Origin: Priestia abyssalis
GTDB taxonomy: Bacteria; Bacillota; Bacilli; Bacillales; Bacillaceae_H
Reading direction: 5' to 3'
Assembly (NCBI RefSeq): GCF_002019595.1
Contig: NZ_KV917369.1
Span: forward strand, 90,686-154,685
Length of the DNA stretch: 64,000 nt
Below are positions 1 to 7,778 of the stretch, one piece after another (the first letter of the stretch is position 1; each line of letters begins with the position of its first letter). The notes below the pieces were generated by a model. The model saw only the letters and a program-made list of their open reading frames with translations, did not search any database and was not told the DNA's origin. The translations under genes and the position numbers were made by a program.

Positions 1-1
1 A

Positions 2-358
2 TATAAGCAAATTACGGGCCGTGACGATATGAAATACTTGCGACCGCCCCGTGGAATTTTCAGCGAAAGAACGTTAGCGTTATCCAAGCAAGAAGGATAT
101 ACGACAGCTTTTTGGTCACTCGCTTTTGTTGATTGGATTACGAATCAGCAGAAAGGCTGGAAATATTCGTATGATAACATTATGCGTCAAATTCATCCAG
201 GCTGCATTTTATTGCTTCATACGGTATCAAAAGATAATGCTGAAGCCCTTTCACAAGCCATTGAGGATTTGCGTAAGCAAGGATATGAATTTCATAGCCT
301 GGATGAATATGTATTGAATGAGGCTAAAGTGAATCCTATTTTATTTCAGCCAAGATAG
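2..358 (+). CDS. pdaA: Delta-lactam-biosynthetic polysaccharide deacetylase, C-terminal part
   Basis: The reading frame is open from base 2 and enters from outside the window, so only the C-terminal ~118 residues are present. The visible RPPRG motif, the tryptophan-rich segment and the late LLLHT motif are the second half of a NodB/CE4 polysaccharide deacetylase fold; RPPRG and LLLHT are metal- or substrate-pocket motifs of that family. The sequence best fits PdaA, which removes the N-acetyl group from muramic acid on the way to spore-cortex delta-lactam and is needed for germination. In B. subtilis pdaA (yfjS) lies just before the yfh region, as here. A hairpin terminator follows at 377-428. 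Confidence 0.85.
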   Translation, partial: YKQITGRDDMKYLRPPRGIFSERTLALSKQEGYTTAFWSLAFVDWITNQQKGWKYSYDNIMRQIHPGCILLLHTVSKDNAEALSQAIEDLRKQGYEFHSLDEYVLNEAKVNPILFQPR

Positions 359-376
359 ATCCTCTAATTAAATAAG

Positions 377-428
377 AGGATGATCCAAAGGGCAAAATCA
401 CCCCTTTTGGATCACCTCCTTTTTGTTT
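377..428 (+). terminator. Rho-independent terminator after pdaA
   Basis: An inverted repeat around GATCCAAAGGG / CCCCTTTTGGATC is followed by TTTTTG. The arm has the same core (GAnyCAAAAGG) as the second hairpin of the bipartite elements found elsewhere in this window, so it may be a solitary half-copy of that family. Confidence 0.75.
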
Positions 429-433
429 TGTCT

Positions 434-584
434 ATATACATTCCATTTAATAACTAGACACGTTTTCAGTTTATCGAAAGATATTCACAATCAGCGGTCC
501 GGACAACTCGAATCCGCTTAGGTCTAGAAAGTTCGGCATGGCCGTTTTTTAGTCATGTCGAATTTTCTAAATCGATCTATATAG
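434..584 (+). repeat. Dispersed intergenic repeat, copy 1 (short form)
   Basis: About 150 bases in the pdaA-rlmCD spacer align with the reverse complement of 57211-57416. Shared blocks include CGCTTAGGTCTAGAAA, GGCCGTT, CATGTCGAATTTTCTAAATC and GATCTATATAG at one end and ATTCCA(C/T)TTAATAA at the other. This copy lacks a roughly 60-70-base internal GC-rich segment present in the other copy. I see no coding content. The rest of 430-803 has a TATAAT at 618-623 that could serve rlmCD and nothing else I can name. Confidence 0.7.
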
Positions 585-803
585 TTCCAGTACACATTCC
601 TTTGCTTTTCTTAGTGGTATAATGAAAGCGAAATAAGGAAAATCATGTACTAAAGTGAATAGAGTTATTTTTATTCAAATTCAAATATGTTACACGGAGA
701 ACGTGTATGAGTTGTGCCGTTTTCTCCTTTACCGGAATAAAACCCTATGTTAAGGTATGAAGATGTTTAAGCTTTTAAAAACAAATAAGTTGAGGTTTTA
801 GAA

Positions 804-2186
804 ATGAACAAAACAAATACAGGCATCAAAATGAAGCAAGGGCAGACCGTTTTATTGACCATTAAAAGAATGGGGATTAACGGAGAAGGTGTCGGTTACT
901 ATAAAAAGCAAGTGGTTTTCGTTCCGGGCGCGCTCCCAAATGAAGAGGTATTTGTAGAGATTACGAATGTTCAGCCCAATTTTGCAGAGGGAAAGGTAAA
1001 GCGTATTAAGACGAAATCTCCGGAGCGTATTGCACCGGTATGTCCGATTTATGAACAATGTGGAGGATGTCAACTCCAGCATTTAACATATGAATCCCAG
1101 CTTAAACAAAAGCGGGATATTGTCATGCAATCTTTTGAAAGACATAGTTCTCTGAAGAATCTCGAGCAAAAGGTAGCCAATACGATTGGAATGGAAGAGC
1201 CTTGGAGTTATCGAAATAAAGTGCAGTTTCAAGTGGGGATGAAAAATCAAAAGGTGATTGCTGGACTCTACGGATTGAATTCACATCAGTTAATCGATAT
1301 TGAAACATGTCCGATTCAACATAGTGCGACCAATAAGGTAACGGCAGTTATAAAAATGATTTTACAAGATTTACAAATTCCTGTTTATGATGAACGTAAA
1401 CGAAGCGGCATCATTCGTACCATTATTTCAAGGGTGGGGTTTGAAACAGGAGAAGTACAAGTTGTGTTAGTGACGAGTCAAAAGGAAATTCCACGGAAAA
1501 ATATGCTTATTGAGGAAATAAAGAAACGCCTGCCTGAAGTAACATCCATTATGCAAAATATTAATGGGCGAAAAACATCGTTAATTTTTGGGGAGGAGAC
1601 GGTTCATTTAGCAGGTGAGGAGGTCATTCAGGAAGTTCTTGGAGATCTTTCGTTTGAATTATCGGCAAGAGCCTTTTTCCAGCTGAATCCAATTCAAACC
1701 GTAAAGCTTTATGATGAGGTGAAAAAAGCTGCCAGCTTAACGGGAACTGAAAAAGTTGTCGATGCATATTGCGGTGTAGGTACAATTGGTTTATGGCTCG
1801 CTAAAGATGCAAAAGAGATTAGAGGAATGGACACCATTGCCGAGTCTATTGAAGATGCGAAAAAAAATGCCCGAAACCATGGATACCATAATGCCAAATA
1901 TGTAGTGGGACAAGCGGAACACTGGATGCCGAAATGGGTGAAAGAAGGGTGGAAGCCAGATGTGGTCATCGTCGATCCTCCTCGGACAGGATGCGATAAA
2001 GAGCTGCTCACATCCATTATAAAAGTAAAACCTAAAAAAGTGGTATATGTGTCATGTAACCCGTCTACTCTTGCAAAAGATGTGGAAAAACTGGCGAAAT
2101 TTTATCAGGTAGAATCCATTCAGCCTGTGGATATGTTTCCTCATACTGCTCATGTTGAAACTGTAACTAAACTTTTACTTAAATAA
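804..2186 (+). CDS. rlmCD: 23S rRNA (uracil-C5)-methyltransferase, RlmCD/RumA family
   Basis: A SAM-dependent enzyme that methylates uridines in 23S rRNA; the B. subtilis homologue (YefA) modifies U747 and U1939. The 460 residues show an N-terminal TRAM RNA-binding domain (about 10-70), a [11 protein letters not shown] iron-sulphur cysteine cluster, a SAM motif [10 protein letters not shown], the VDPPRTGC motif and the C-terminal VSCNPSTL motif holding the catalytic cysteine. The ATG at 804 has a GAGG about 8 bases upstream; an in-frame ATG at 834 is a weaker alternative. The length is normal for the family. The gene is followed after 36 bases by a phnA-like gene and may be co-transcribed with it. 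Confidence 0.92.
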   Translation: MNKTNTGIKMKQGQTVLLTIKRMGINGEGVGYYKKQVVFVPGALPNEEVFVEITNVQPNFAEGKVKRIKTKSPERIAPVCPIYEQCGGCQLQHLTYESQLKQKRDIVMQSFERHSSLKNLEQKVANTIGMEEPWSYRNKVQFQVGMKNQKVIAGLYGLNSHQLIDIETCPIQHSATNKVTAVIKMILQDLQIPVYDERKRSGIIRTIISRVGFETGEVQVVLVTSQKEIPRKNMLIEEIKKRLPEVTSIMQNINGRKTSLIFGEETVHLAGEEVIQEVLGDLSFELSARAFFQLNPIQTVKLYDEVKKAASLTGTEKVVDAYCGVGTIGLWLAKDAKEIRGMDTIAESIEDAKKNARNHGYHNAKYVVGQAEHWMPKWVKEGWKPDVVIVDPPRTGCDKELLTSIIKVKPKKVVYVSCNPSTLAKDVEKLAKFYQVESIQPVDMFPHTAHVETVTKLLLK

Positions 2187-2222
2187 TTAGAATAAATCAA
2201 AAAGAATGGAGGAAATGACATT

Positions 2223-2564
2223 ATGTCTAATTTGCCAAATTGTCCAAAATGTAATTCAGGGTACACTTATGAAAACGGAAGTCTTTTCGTTTGTCCGGAA
2301 TGTGCTCATGAATGGAATTTAGAATCAGAAGCTGAAAATAGTGAGAATAAAACGGTTGTTAAAGATGCAAACGGAAATATCTTAAACGATGGTGATTCTG
2401 TAACAGTCATCAAAGATTTAAAAGTAAAAGGAAGTTCATCAGTTGTAAAAATCGGTACGAAAGTAAAAAATATCCGTTTAGTTGAAGGAGATCATGATAT
2501 TGATTGCAAAATTGATGGATTTGGAGCCATGCAATTAAAGTCTGAATTTGTTAAAAAGGTATAA
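2223..2564 (+). CDS. PhnA/YjdM-family zinc-ribbon protein
   Basis: A 113-residue protein with an N-terminal zinc ribbon (CPKC ... CPEC, residues 8-28) and a C-terminal beta-barrel-like KOW/SH3-type domain beginning KDANGNIL(N)[15 protein letters not shown]. This is the typical layout of the PhnA (YjdM) family, historically named for alkylphosphonate operons although the biochemical role is not settled. The start has a strong GGAGG 9-10 bases upstream. No phosphonate genes are nearby, so no pathway is inferred. Confidence 0.85.
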   Translation: MSNLPNCPKCNSGYTYENGSLFVCPECAHEWNLESEAENSENKTVVKDANGNILNDGDSVTVIKDLKVKGSSSVVKIGTKVKNIRLVEGDHDIDCKIDGFGAMQLKSEFVKKV

Positions 2565-2606
2565 ATACGGTTTAAGACAACAAGAACGAATTGGATAAAA
2601 TATATT

Positions 2607-2790
2607 TTATCCACAATTTTATCCTTATGATAAACCTTTATTTATAGGATATTCACAGAGTTATACACAATATCCACATAATTTGTGCACAAAATCCTAT
2701 AAAAATGACAAATGTCCGAAACACTAATATAGAAGGTTGCATGTAATTTATACACAATATCCACAGTGTTGTGGATAAAAATGTGTATAT
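2607..2790. promoter_or_regulatory. Cluster of DnaA-box-like sites
   Basis: Within 184 AT-rich bases there are an exact TTATCCACA (2607-2615), two TTATACACA (2661-2669, 2748-2756), two ATATCCACA (2670-2678, 2757-2765), an exact box on the opposite strand (2770-2778), an ATATTCACA (2649-2657) and a TGTGTATAT (2782-2790). The pair TTATACACA-ATATCCACA is repeated 87 bases apart. TTATCCACA is the bacterial DnaA consensus. Clusters of this kind away from oriC are known in B. subtilis to titrate DnaA. No dnaA, dnaN or other origin gene is present, so this is probably not oriC. Confidence 0.65.
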
Positions 2791-2872
2791 ATTTAATTTT
2801 TATAAAAAGTGTGAATATATAATGAATAACTTTTTATAAAAATTAAAAGGTGAATAAGAAATATTAAAAAGC

Positions 2873-2907
2873 AAACGGAAAAGCTTGTGTGTTCTGCTTT
2901 TCCGTTT
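2873..2907 (+). terminator. Hairpin terminator downstream of the DnaA-box region
   Basis: AAACGGAAAAGC and GCTTTTCCGTTT form a perfect 12-bp stem with an 11-base loop, followed by GTCTGTG rather than a clean T run. It is the first terminator-like hairpin after the phnA-like gene. A second, AT-rich inverted repeat (TTTAACGATT / AATCGTTAAA, 2927-2958) follows and encloses a TAAGCGCTAA core. Confidence 0.5.
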
Positions 2908-3063
2908 GTCTGTGTAATAATCCAATTTTAACGATTAAGTAAGCGCTAAATCGTTAAATGTTTACTATCCCGTATTATAAATGGAATTAACATTCTCCGT
3001 TAAAAAAGGTTTTGACTTTGCCTGTCTAACAGGGAGTAAACCCTCTACGGATGAAAATTCTCT

Positions 3064-3252
3064 TTATCTTCTGCTTTTATTCATCTCATTGACGCGAATT
3101 CCAGCTGCTTGGGCTCTTGCTAATGCCTCTAAATCCTCTTGATCCGCTTTCTCCATGGAAAATTCTACATCATATCCATCTGATTTTAAATTCTTCGGTA
3201 CTTGAGGCAAGTTTGCTTTACTTTTAGATCCTCCACCGCGAGATCTGCCCAT
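3064..3252 (-). CDS. yfhD: YfhD family protein
   Basis: A small (62 aa), highly charged protein beginning MGRSRGGGSKSKANLPQVPK, with the family's DG(Y)DVEFS and ALARAQAA segments. The function is unknown; family members are short, soluble and conserved among spore formers. A GGAGGGC lies 6-7 bases before the ATG. It sits just downstream of yfhE on the same strand, as in B. subtilis, where yfhD-yfhE-yfhF are neighbours. Confidence 0.8.
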   Translation of the reverse strand: MGRSRGGGSKSKANLPQVPKNLKSDGYDVEFSMEKADQEDLEALARAQAAGIRVNEMNKSRR

Positions 3253-3341
3253 TTGAAAGCCCTCCTTTAAAACATTTGAACAATTGTTCTTTCATATTGT
3301 GTGTTAAAAGGAGGGCGGTATGTATGAAAGATATTGTCAGC

Positions 3342-3470
3342 TTAATGTCTCGCTTTTTTAGGGGTATATCCGCCTGCCTGATCTGCCATCTTGAAATCCC
3401 GAGCATAAGATACTTCTTGACAGCTGCTTAACGTACTTTTTGTTTTGTCACGTTTTTTCTTTTCAGCCAT
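3342..3470 (-). CDS. yfhE: YfhE family protein
   Basis: A 42-residue basic protein (MAEKKKRDKTKSTLSSCQEV..., then YARDFKMADQAGGY). This matches the YfhE family of short Bacillus proteins of unknown function. The frame extends 18 codons upstream, but the ATG at 3470 is preceded by GGAGGGATTGAAC, an excellent ribosome site, so I choose it. The next gene on this strand is yfhD, 89 bases on. Confidence 0.8.
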   Translation of the reverse strand: MAEKKKRDKTKSTLSSCQEVSYARDFKMADQAGGYTPKKARH

Positions 3471-3637
3471 GTTCAATCCCTCCAAGTCAATATAGTTGTT
3501 CTTTACATTTCCTATTTTGACCAATCTATTTCCATTTCAAACAAATGATTTCACGTTGATGGCTATTTTCTCCACGAAAGAGGGCTAAGGAAAACTTCTC
3601 TCAGTGGGGTCTTAATGCCCGTTAATACGGGGTAAAA

Positions 3638-3685
3638 AAGAGGTATCTGAACATTGCACGATTTCTGTGCTTTCAGATACCTCTT
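3638..3685 (-). terminator. Terminator downstream of the GNAT gene
   Basis: AAGAGGTATCTGAA and TTCAGATACCTCTT form a perfect 14-bp stem, with a smaller GCAC/GTGC hairpin in the loop. On the minus strand it is followed by TTTTTTACC. It separates the GNAT gene from yfhE. Confidence 0.75.
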
Positions 3686-3798
3686 AACTGTATGGTTTCA
3701 AACCGTTTAGCTGTTTCGCTTCTATTATTGAGAATGCCGTCTCTTTTTCAGGGAGTTTCAACATCCTATCTATAAAAGAGAACTTTCTCGAATTTTTA

Positions 3799-4356
3799 TT
3801 ATGCTTCCTTAAGGTGCTCTTCTTGAAGTTCTTGGCCGTTTCGTAAAATGTATAATGTGTAAAGGTCTTTGGAGATTTCATATAAATTATAGATGTCCCC
3901 TTTTTGGTTGATTTCTTCGTAAAGGCTTTTGCTTGTTTCATTTGCTAATGTCACGTAAGGAAGCTTTTCCGCTGCTTTCATGGAGCGAACGTTAACTTTA
4001 CGAATGCGCATGAAAATACGTTCGATTCCCAGCTCGTAAAACAGTTCATTAAAAAATGCTTCTTTTGCTATTTGATTATAGCCTTTTCCGTGATACGGCT
4101 TTCCCAGCCATGTACCAAGAAACCCGGCATTATCTTGTACATCAAATAAATTGATCGTACCAATTGGATTGCCCCATTCGTCTGTAATCGTACGAGAAAT
4201 AATTTCCCCGTGTTCTTCCGCTTCTAATGTTTGTTTTGTAATAAATAAAAACTCCTCGTAAGAATGGGCTTTATGACGCACAAAAGGGAAGACGTCCGGA
4301 TGCACCATTAGTTCATATAAAGCCTGACAGTCATGTAAGTCACGTTTTTTTAACAT
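3799..4356 (-). CDS. GNAT-family N-acetyltransferase (RimJ/RimL-like)
   Basis: A 185-residue protein with the GNAT layout: an early strand MLKKRDLHDCQALYELM, a central GTINLFDVQDN beta segment, and the acetyl-CoA loop in the form LGTWLGKPYHGKGYNQIAKEAF, followed by the family-typical NVRSMKAAEKLPY helix. Similar proteins acetylate protein N-termini or small amines, and the acceptor cannot be predicted. The ATG at 4356 is preceded by GGGAGGGAAAC and is preferred over the longer frame start at 4404. The gene lies downstream of a strong hairpin (4400-4446), so it probably has its own promoter or depends on readthrough. Confidence 0.8.
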   Translation of the reverse strand: MLKKRDLHDCQALYELMVHPDVFPFVRHKAHSYEEFLFITKQTLEAEEHGEIISRTITDEWGNPIGTINLFDVQDNAGFLGTWLGKPYHGKGYNQIAKEAFFNELFYELGIERIFMRIRKVNVRSMKAAEKLPYVTLANETSKSLYEEINQKGDIYNLYEISKDLYTLYILRNGQELQEEHLKEA

Positions 4357-4399
4357 AATGTTTCCCTCCCACTCGAGGGCAGACCACGACTGTTGGCCC

Positions 4400-4446
4400 C
4401 CCACCCTCGAAATTTTTTATAAAAGATTAAAAAATTTCGGGGTGGG
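4400..4446. terminator. Long hairpin between the amidohydrolase and GNAT genes
   Basis: CCCACCCTCGAAATTTTTTA and TTAAAAAATTTCGGGGTGGG form a 20-bp stem with one mismatch around a 7-base loop. Lying after the minus-strand amidohydrolase gene, it probably acts as a terminator through its internal T tract. Its GC-rich arm merges with a tRNA T-arm-like sequence at 4442-4458. Confidence 0.55.
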
Positions 4447-4520
4447 AATCGAACCCACTAGAACCAGTAACGACTGGTGGCGCACCATTTGCCTTCCCAT
4501 TCAAAATAAACGGAATGTAT
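4428..4520 (-). other. tRNA 3'-half-like sequence (T arm plus hairpins)
   Basis: On the minus strand, GTGGG-TTCGATT-CCCAC (4458-4442) is a textbook T stem and 7-base T loop containing the GGTTCGATTCC B-box. Just upstream, TGGTGCGCCACCA and CCAG-TCGTTA-CTGG could form hairpins like an anticodon or long variable arm. I could not find a matching 5' acceptor strand or a D arm, so I do not call a functional tRNA. It may be a degenerate tRNA-Leu/Ser-type remnant, or chance. Confidence 0.3.
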
Positions 4521-4619
4521 TTGAATGTTTTATCCAATTGTAAGCAACTTTTGATGAAAAGATGACTCTTACCATACGTATCATACTAAAAAAAATTTAA
4601 AAAAGAAATAGATAATTTG

Positions 4620-5747
4620 TTAATTTTTTTTAAATAATATTTCACCATTAATCATGGTTAAAATTGGCTTAGCTAAGTAATGAAACGGATGATGGTTCCA
4701 TATGACTATATCTGCATCTTTGCCTGTTTCTAAACTGCCGACTCGATTATCTACACGTAAGTTTTTAGCGGGATTAATGGTGATTCCTTCTAGTGCTTTT
4801 TGTTCATCGAGTCCTTCTCGTACAGCGAGAGAAGCACAAATATTAAGATATTGAATCGGGGTGTACGGGTGATCCGTTGTAATGGATACTTCTACACCAT
4901 GGTCACAAAGAGCTTGGTAGGTTTTCCAATTCTTATTTTTTAATTCAATTTTAGAGCGCCTTGTTAAAGTTGGACCTACGCAGACTTTAAGGTTTTTTCC
5001 CGTCAGTTCTTCCGCTATTAAATGTCCTTCTGTACAATGCTCAATCCGAACGTCTAAATCGAATTCCTCTGCAAAGCGCAAGGCGGAGATGATATCATCA
5101 GCACGGTGCGCATGAATCCGAACGGGTATCTCACGTTTGAGCGCTCGAATGATCGGTTTCACACGTAAATCATCCACATTATCGCAATACTTAGCCCCGT
5201 AGAAAGCTTCACGCAGCATTCCCATAATGCCCATACGCGTAATCGATTCTTTATTGCCATGACTGTGAATGCGTTTTGGATTTTCACCAAGCGCAATTTT
5301 TAATCCAGCCGTCTTCTGTATTAACATGTCAGAAATGTTTTTTCCTGTTGTTTTAATGACCGAAGTAGTTCCTCCAATAACGTTCGCGCTTCCAGGCATA
5401 ATATGAACGGTTGTAATCCCATACTGTACGGCGTCTTGAAATCCAGGATCGAGAGGGTGGACACCATCCAGGGCTCGAATATGAGGGGTAAGAGGCTCAA
5501 TTGTTTCATTGGCATCGTTTCCAGCCCATCCTGTGCCTTCATCATAGAGGCCGAGATGGGTATGGACATCGATGAAACCCGGGAAAAGATATTGATTGCT
5601 GCAATCAATAATTTCCATGTCTTCTGAGGGGATGATATAAGGACTGATTTCTTTGATTTTCCCATCTTCCACCAGTAAGTCATGATGTGATAATACAGAG
5701 GAGGTAATAGGATAAATGGTCGCATTTTTAAATAAAACCTTTTTCAT
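4620..5747 (-). CDS. Amidohydrolase family protein (imidazolonepropionase-like)
   Basis: A 375-residue metal-dependent hydrolase of the TIM-barrel amidohydrolase superfamily. Visible signatures are the first metal motif DVHTHLG, a GSANVIGGTTSVIKTTG segment, an IRIHAH strand, an RIEHCTEGH strand and the late TTDHPYTP motif carrying the catalytic aspartate, followed by a short C-terminal beta domain (GSLETGKDADIVIWN). It resembles COG1228 imidazolonepropionase-like proteins, but no histidine-degradation genes are nearby, so the substrate is unknown. An AGGAG lies about 13 bases before the ATG, a rather long spacing. Confidence 0.8.
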   Translation of the reverse strand: MKKVLFKNATIYPITSSVLSHHDLLVEDGKIKEISPYIIPSEDMEIIDCSNQYLFPGFIDVHTHLGLYDEGTGWAGNDANETIEPLTPHIRALDGVHPLDPGFQDAVQYGITTVHIMPGSANVIGGTTSVIKTTGKNISDMLIQKTAGLKIALGENPKRIHSHGNKESITRMGIMGMLREAFYGAKYCDNVDDLRVKPIIRALKREIPVRIHAHRADDIISALRFAEEFDLDVRIEHCTEGHLIAEELTGKNLKVCVGPTLTRRSKIELKNKNWKTYQALCDHGVEVSITTDHPYTPIQYLNICASLAVREGLDEQKALEGITINPAKNLRVDNRVGSLETGKDADIVIWNHHPFHYLAKPILTMINGEILFKKN

Positions 5748-5781
5748 ACTAAACTAAAACTCCTATCTACAGTTGCAAACT

Positions 5782-6660
5782 TTATGTTAAATGTTTTAAT
5801 GCTCCCTTTAGTTTATCATATGAAAAAGTGTAATGGTGTTCGCCTAATTTTTGAGGTAAAACTCGTTGTCCTTTTAAAATTAATACACTCATTTCGCCTA
5901 AAAGCATTTTAAGGGCAAATTCCGGTACTGGAAGCCAATGAGGCCGATTTATTACATTCGCTATCGCTTGGCCAAATTCCTTCATTTTAACAGGATGGGG
6001 AGCAGTCACATTGACAGGACCATCTAGTTCTTCATGGTCGATGATAAAGGATATAATGCGGACAACGTCTTCAATATGGACCCACGATACCCATTGTTCA
6101 CCTGAGCCGACCGTTCCTCCGGCAAAAAGCTGGTATGGGATCAGCATTTTAGGGAATGCGCCTTCATTTTTGCTAAGGATAATCCCAAAACGGGTAAGAA
6201 CTGTGCGTATATTATATTGTGTGGCTTTTAGCGCTTCCTCTTCCCATGCTTTCACGGTATTCGATAGAAAGTCCTCTCCACCGGAAGGGGATGACTCCGT
6301 AAATGAAGCGTTTTTTGAGGTGCCATAAAAACCGACAGCACTGGCATTAATAAATACTTTTTTGGGAGTATTTTTCATCATTTCAACCAACTGTTTCGTA
6401 GTGGATATCCGACTATTAACAATGGCATTTTTCGTTTCTTTGGTCCAGCGTCCGCTATTTAAGGAGACTCCAGCCAAATTGATCACAACATCAGCCTCTT
6501 GAACGATGGATGAGGCATGCTCCCACTCGATATAATGAATCTTTTCTGAAGATGGGCGGGGACGTCTTGTTAAAATCCATATATCATGTTGCTGAGTGGA
6601 AAAAGAAGCTGTTAATGCTTTTCCGACAAAGCCCGTACCGCCTGCAATAACAATTTTCAT
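5782..6660 (-). CDS. yfhF: TIGR01777-family NAD(P)-dependent epimerase, YfhF
   Basis: A 292-residue Rossmann-fold protein starting MKIVIAGGTGFVGKAL, with a GxxGxxG nucleotide motif and the SDR-epimerase NASAVGFYG segment. The C-terminal domain (PHWLPVPEFALKMLLGEMS, then VLPQKL) is the DUF1731 domain that defines this family. The enzymatic role is not established; relatives include cell-division-linked SulA-type epimerases. AGGAG lies 9-10 bases before the ATG. It is divergent from recX, as in B. subtilis. Confidence 0.85.
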   Translation of the reverse strand: MKIVIAGGTGFVGKALTASFSTQQHDIWILTRRPRPSSEKIHYIEWEHASSIVQEADVVINLAGVSLNSGRWTKETKNAIVNSRISTTKQLVEMMKNTPKKVFINASAVGFYGTSKNASFTESSPSGGEDFLSNTVKAWEEEALKATQYNIRTVLTRFGIILSKNEGAFPKMLIPYQLFAGGTVGSGEQWVSWVHIEDVVRIISFIIDHEELDGPVNVTAPHPVKMKEFGQAIANVINRPHWLPVPEFALKMLLGEMSVLILKGQRVLPQKLGEHHYTFSYDKLKGALKHLT

Positions 6661-6817
6661 GTTATCAGCTCCTGTTTATAATTTGTTATCAATGTTTTTC
6701 ACCATGTATTCAAACGTTGAAACATGCATGCAGTTTGTATATTGTTAAGGAAGAAGAGAAGCTCTCGTCAATGAACCCAATTTTCTTGACGAAGCGGAAT
6801 AAATTGTATGAAATGGG

Positions 6818-7639
6818 ATGTTAGTTGTGCCAATTATTACAAAAATAACCACTCAAGCAAAAAATAAAGAGCGATATAACGTATATCTTGATTATGGAAA
6901 AGGCGAAGAATTCGGCTTTAGTGTTGATGAGTATGTCCTTGTCAAATTTCAGCTGAAAAAGGGAAAAGAGATTGATGACCTTGATTTGACTGAAATACAG
7001 TATGCGGATGAAGTCAAAAAAGCCTACAACTTAGCCTTAAATTATTTATCTTATCGAATGAGGTCAAAAAAGGAAGTATCTGTTTATTTAAAATCAAAAG
7101 ATGTCGGAGAAATGGTTATTCGAGAAATTATCCATAAGTTGGATGAACAGCGCTATCTGGATGATTTGGAGTTTGCCAAAGCATATGCGCGTACGCAAAT
7201 CAATACGACAGTCAAGGGACCGAATCTCATTCGGCAAGAGTTAAAAGAAAAAGGAATTGATAAAGAGTATATTAATATTAGTTTACTCGATTTTTGTTCG
7301 AATGACCAACTTCAAACTGCTCTTAAGGTTGCAGAGAAAGTAAAGGGGAAACATCAAAAGTTATCTGCGACAGCTCTAAGGCAAAAAATTGAACAGGCGC
7401 TTCAACAAAAAGGCTATTCCTTTTCCATCATTCAACAGCTATTTGACGAGTGGGATGTGGAAAAAGAGGACGAAGAGGAATGGGAAGCGTTAAAATATCA
7501 AGGATTAAAGGTTCATCGCCGTTATGAGAAATATAGTGGATGGGAATATGAACGGAGAATGAAACAAGCCTTATACCGAAAAGGTTTTTCCCTTGAACAT
7601 ATCGAACGGCTGTTAGAAGAATTAAAAGATCAAGAGTAA
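6818..7639 (+). CDS. recX: Recombination regulator RecX
   Basis: RecX binds RecA filaments and modulates recombination. The protein has about 270 residues, the usual Bacillus length, and consists of repeated three-helix units, for example YLSYRMRSKKEVSVYLKSK, YLDDLEFAKAYARTQI and RRMKQALYRKGFSLEHIERL near the C-terminus. An N-terminal beta segment (ITKITTQAKNKERYNVYLD) is typical of Firmicutes. Two starts are possible: ATG at 6818, or GTG at 6827 giving MPIITKI..., which matches the B. subtilis N-terminus better and has GGGA 9 bases upstream. A bipartite hairpin element follows the stop. Confidence 0.88.
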   Translation: MLVVPIITKITTQAKNKERYNVYLDYGKGEEFGFSVDEYVLVKFQLKKGKEIDDLDLTEIQYADEVKKAYNLALNYLSYRMRSKKEVSVYLKSKDVGEMVIREIIHKLDEQRYLDDLEFAKAYARTQINTTVKGPNLIRQELKEKGIDKEYINISLLDFCSNDQLQTALKVAEKVKGKHQKLSATALRQKIEQALQQKGYSFSIIQQLFDEWDVEKEDEEEWEALKYQGLKVHRRYEKYSGWEYERRMKQALYRKGFSLEHIERLLEELKDQE

Positions 7640-7674
7640 CCGCAGTGGAAATATAATATTCTTGTTTTTGCACA

Positions 7675-7778
7675 CTGAAAGCCCCCGTCATGAAATCATT
7701 TGGTTTTACTGGATTTTTAAGGACGGAGCCTTTCAGTAGGTTGACGCAAAGGGCTGTTTTCTCCTTTTGCGTCAACCT
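7675..7778. repeat. Bipartite palindromic element, copy 1
   Basis: The first hairpin (7675-7736) has arms CTGAAAGCCCCCGTC / GACGGAGCCTTTCAG around an internal AAATCATTTGGTTTTACTGGATTT. The second (7738-7778) has arms AGGTTGACGCAAAGG / CCTTTTGCGTCAACCT. It lies between the convergent recX and SDR genes and its edge touches the SDR stop codon, so it can terminate both. It is one of seven copies in the window. Confidence 0.8.

Noticed and set aside
2607..2790. Interpretation of the DnaA-box cluster as oriC
   Set aside because: No dnaA, dnaN, recF, gyrase or rpmH genes are nearby, and the gene context matches a B. subtilis region well away from the origin.
3684..3941. An 85-codon Lys/Thr-rich minus-strand frame
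   Set aside because: It overlaps the terminator hairpin and the GNAT gene end in another frame and lacks a ribosome site.
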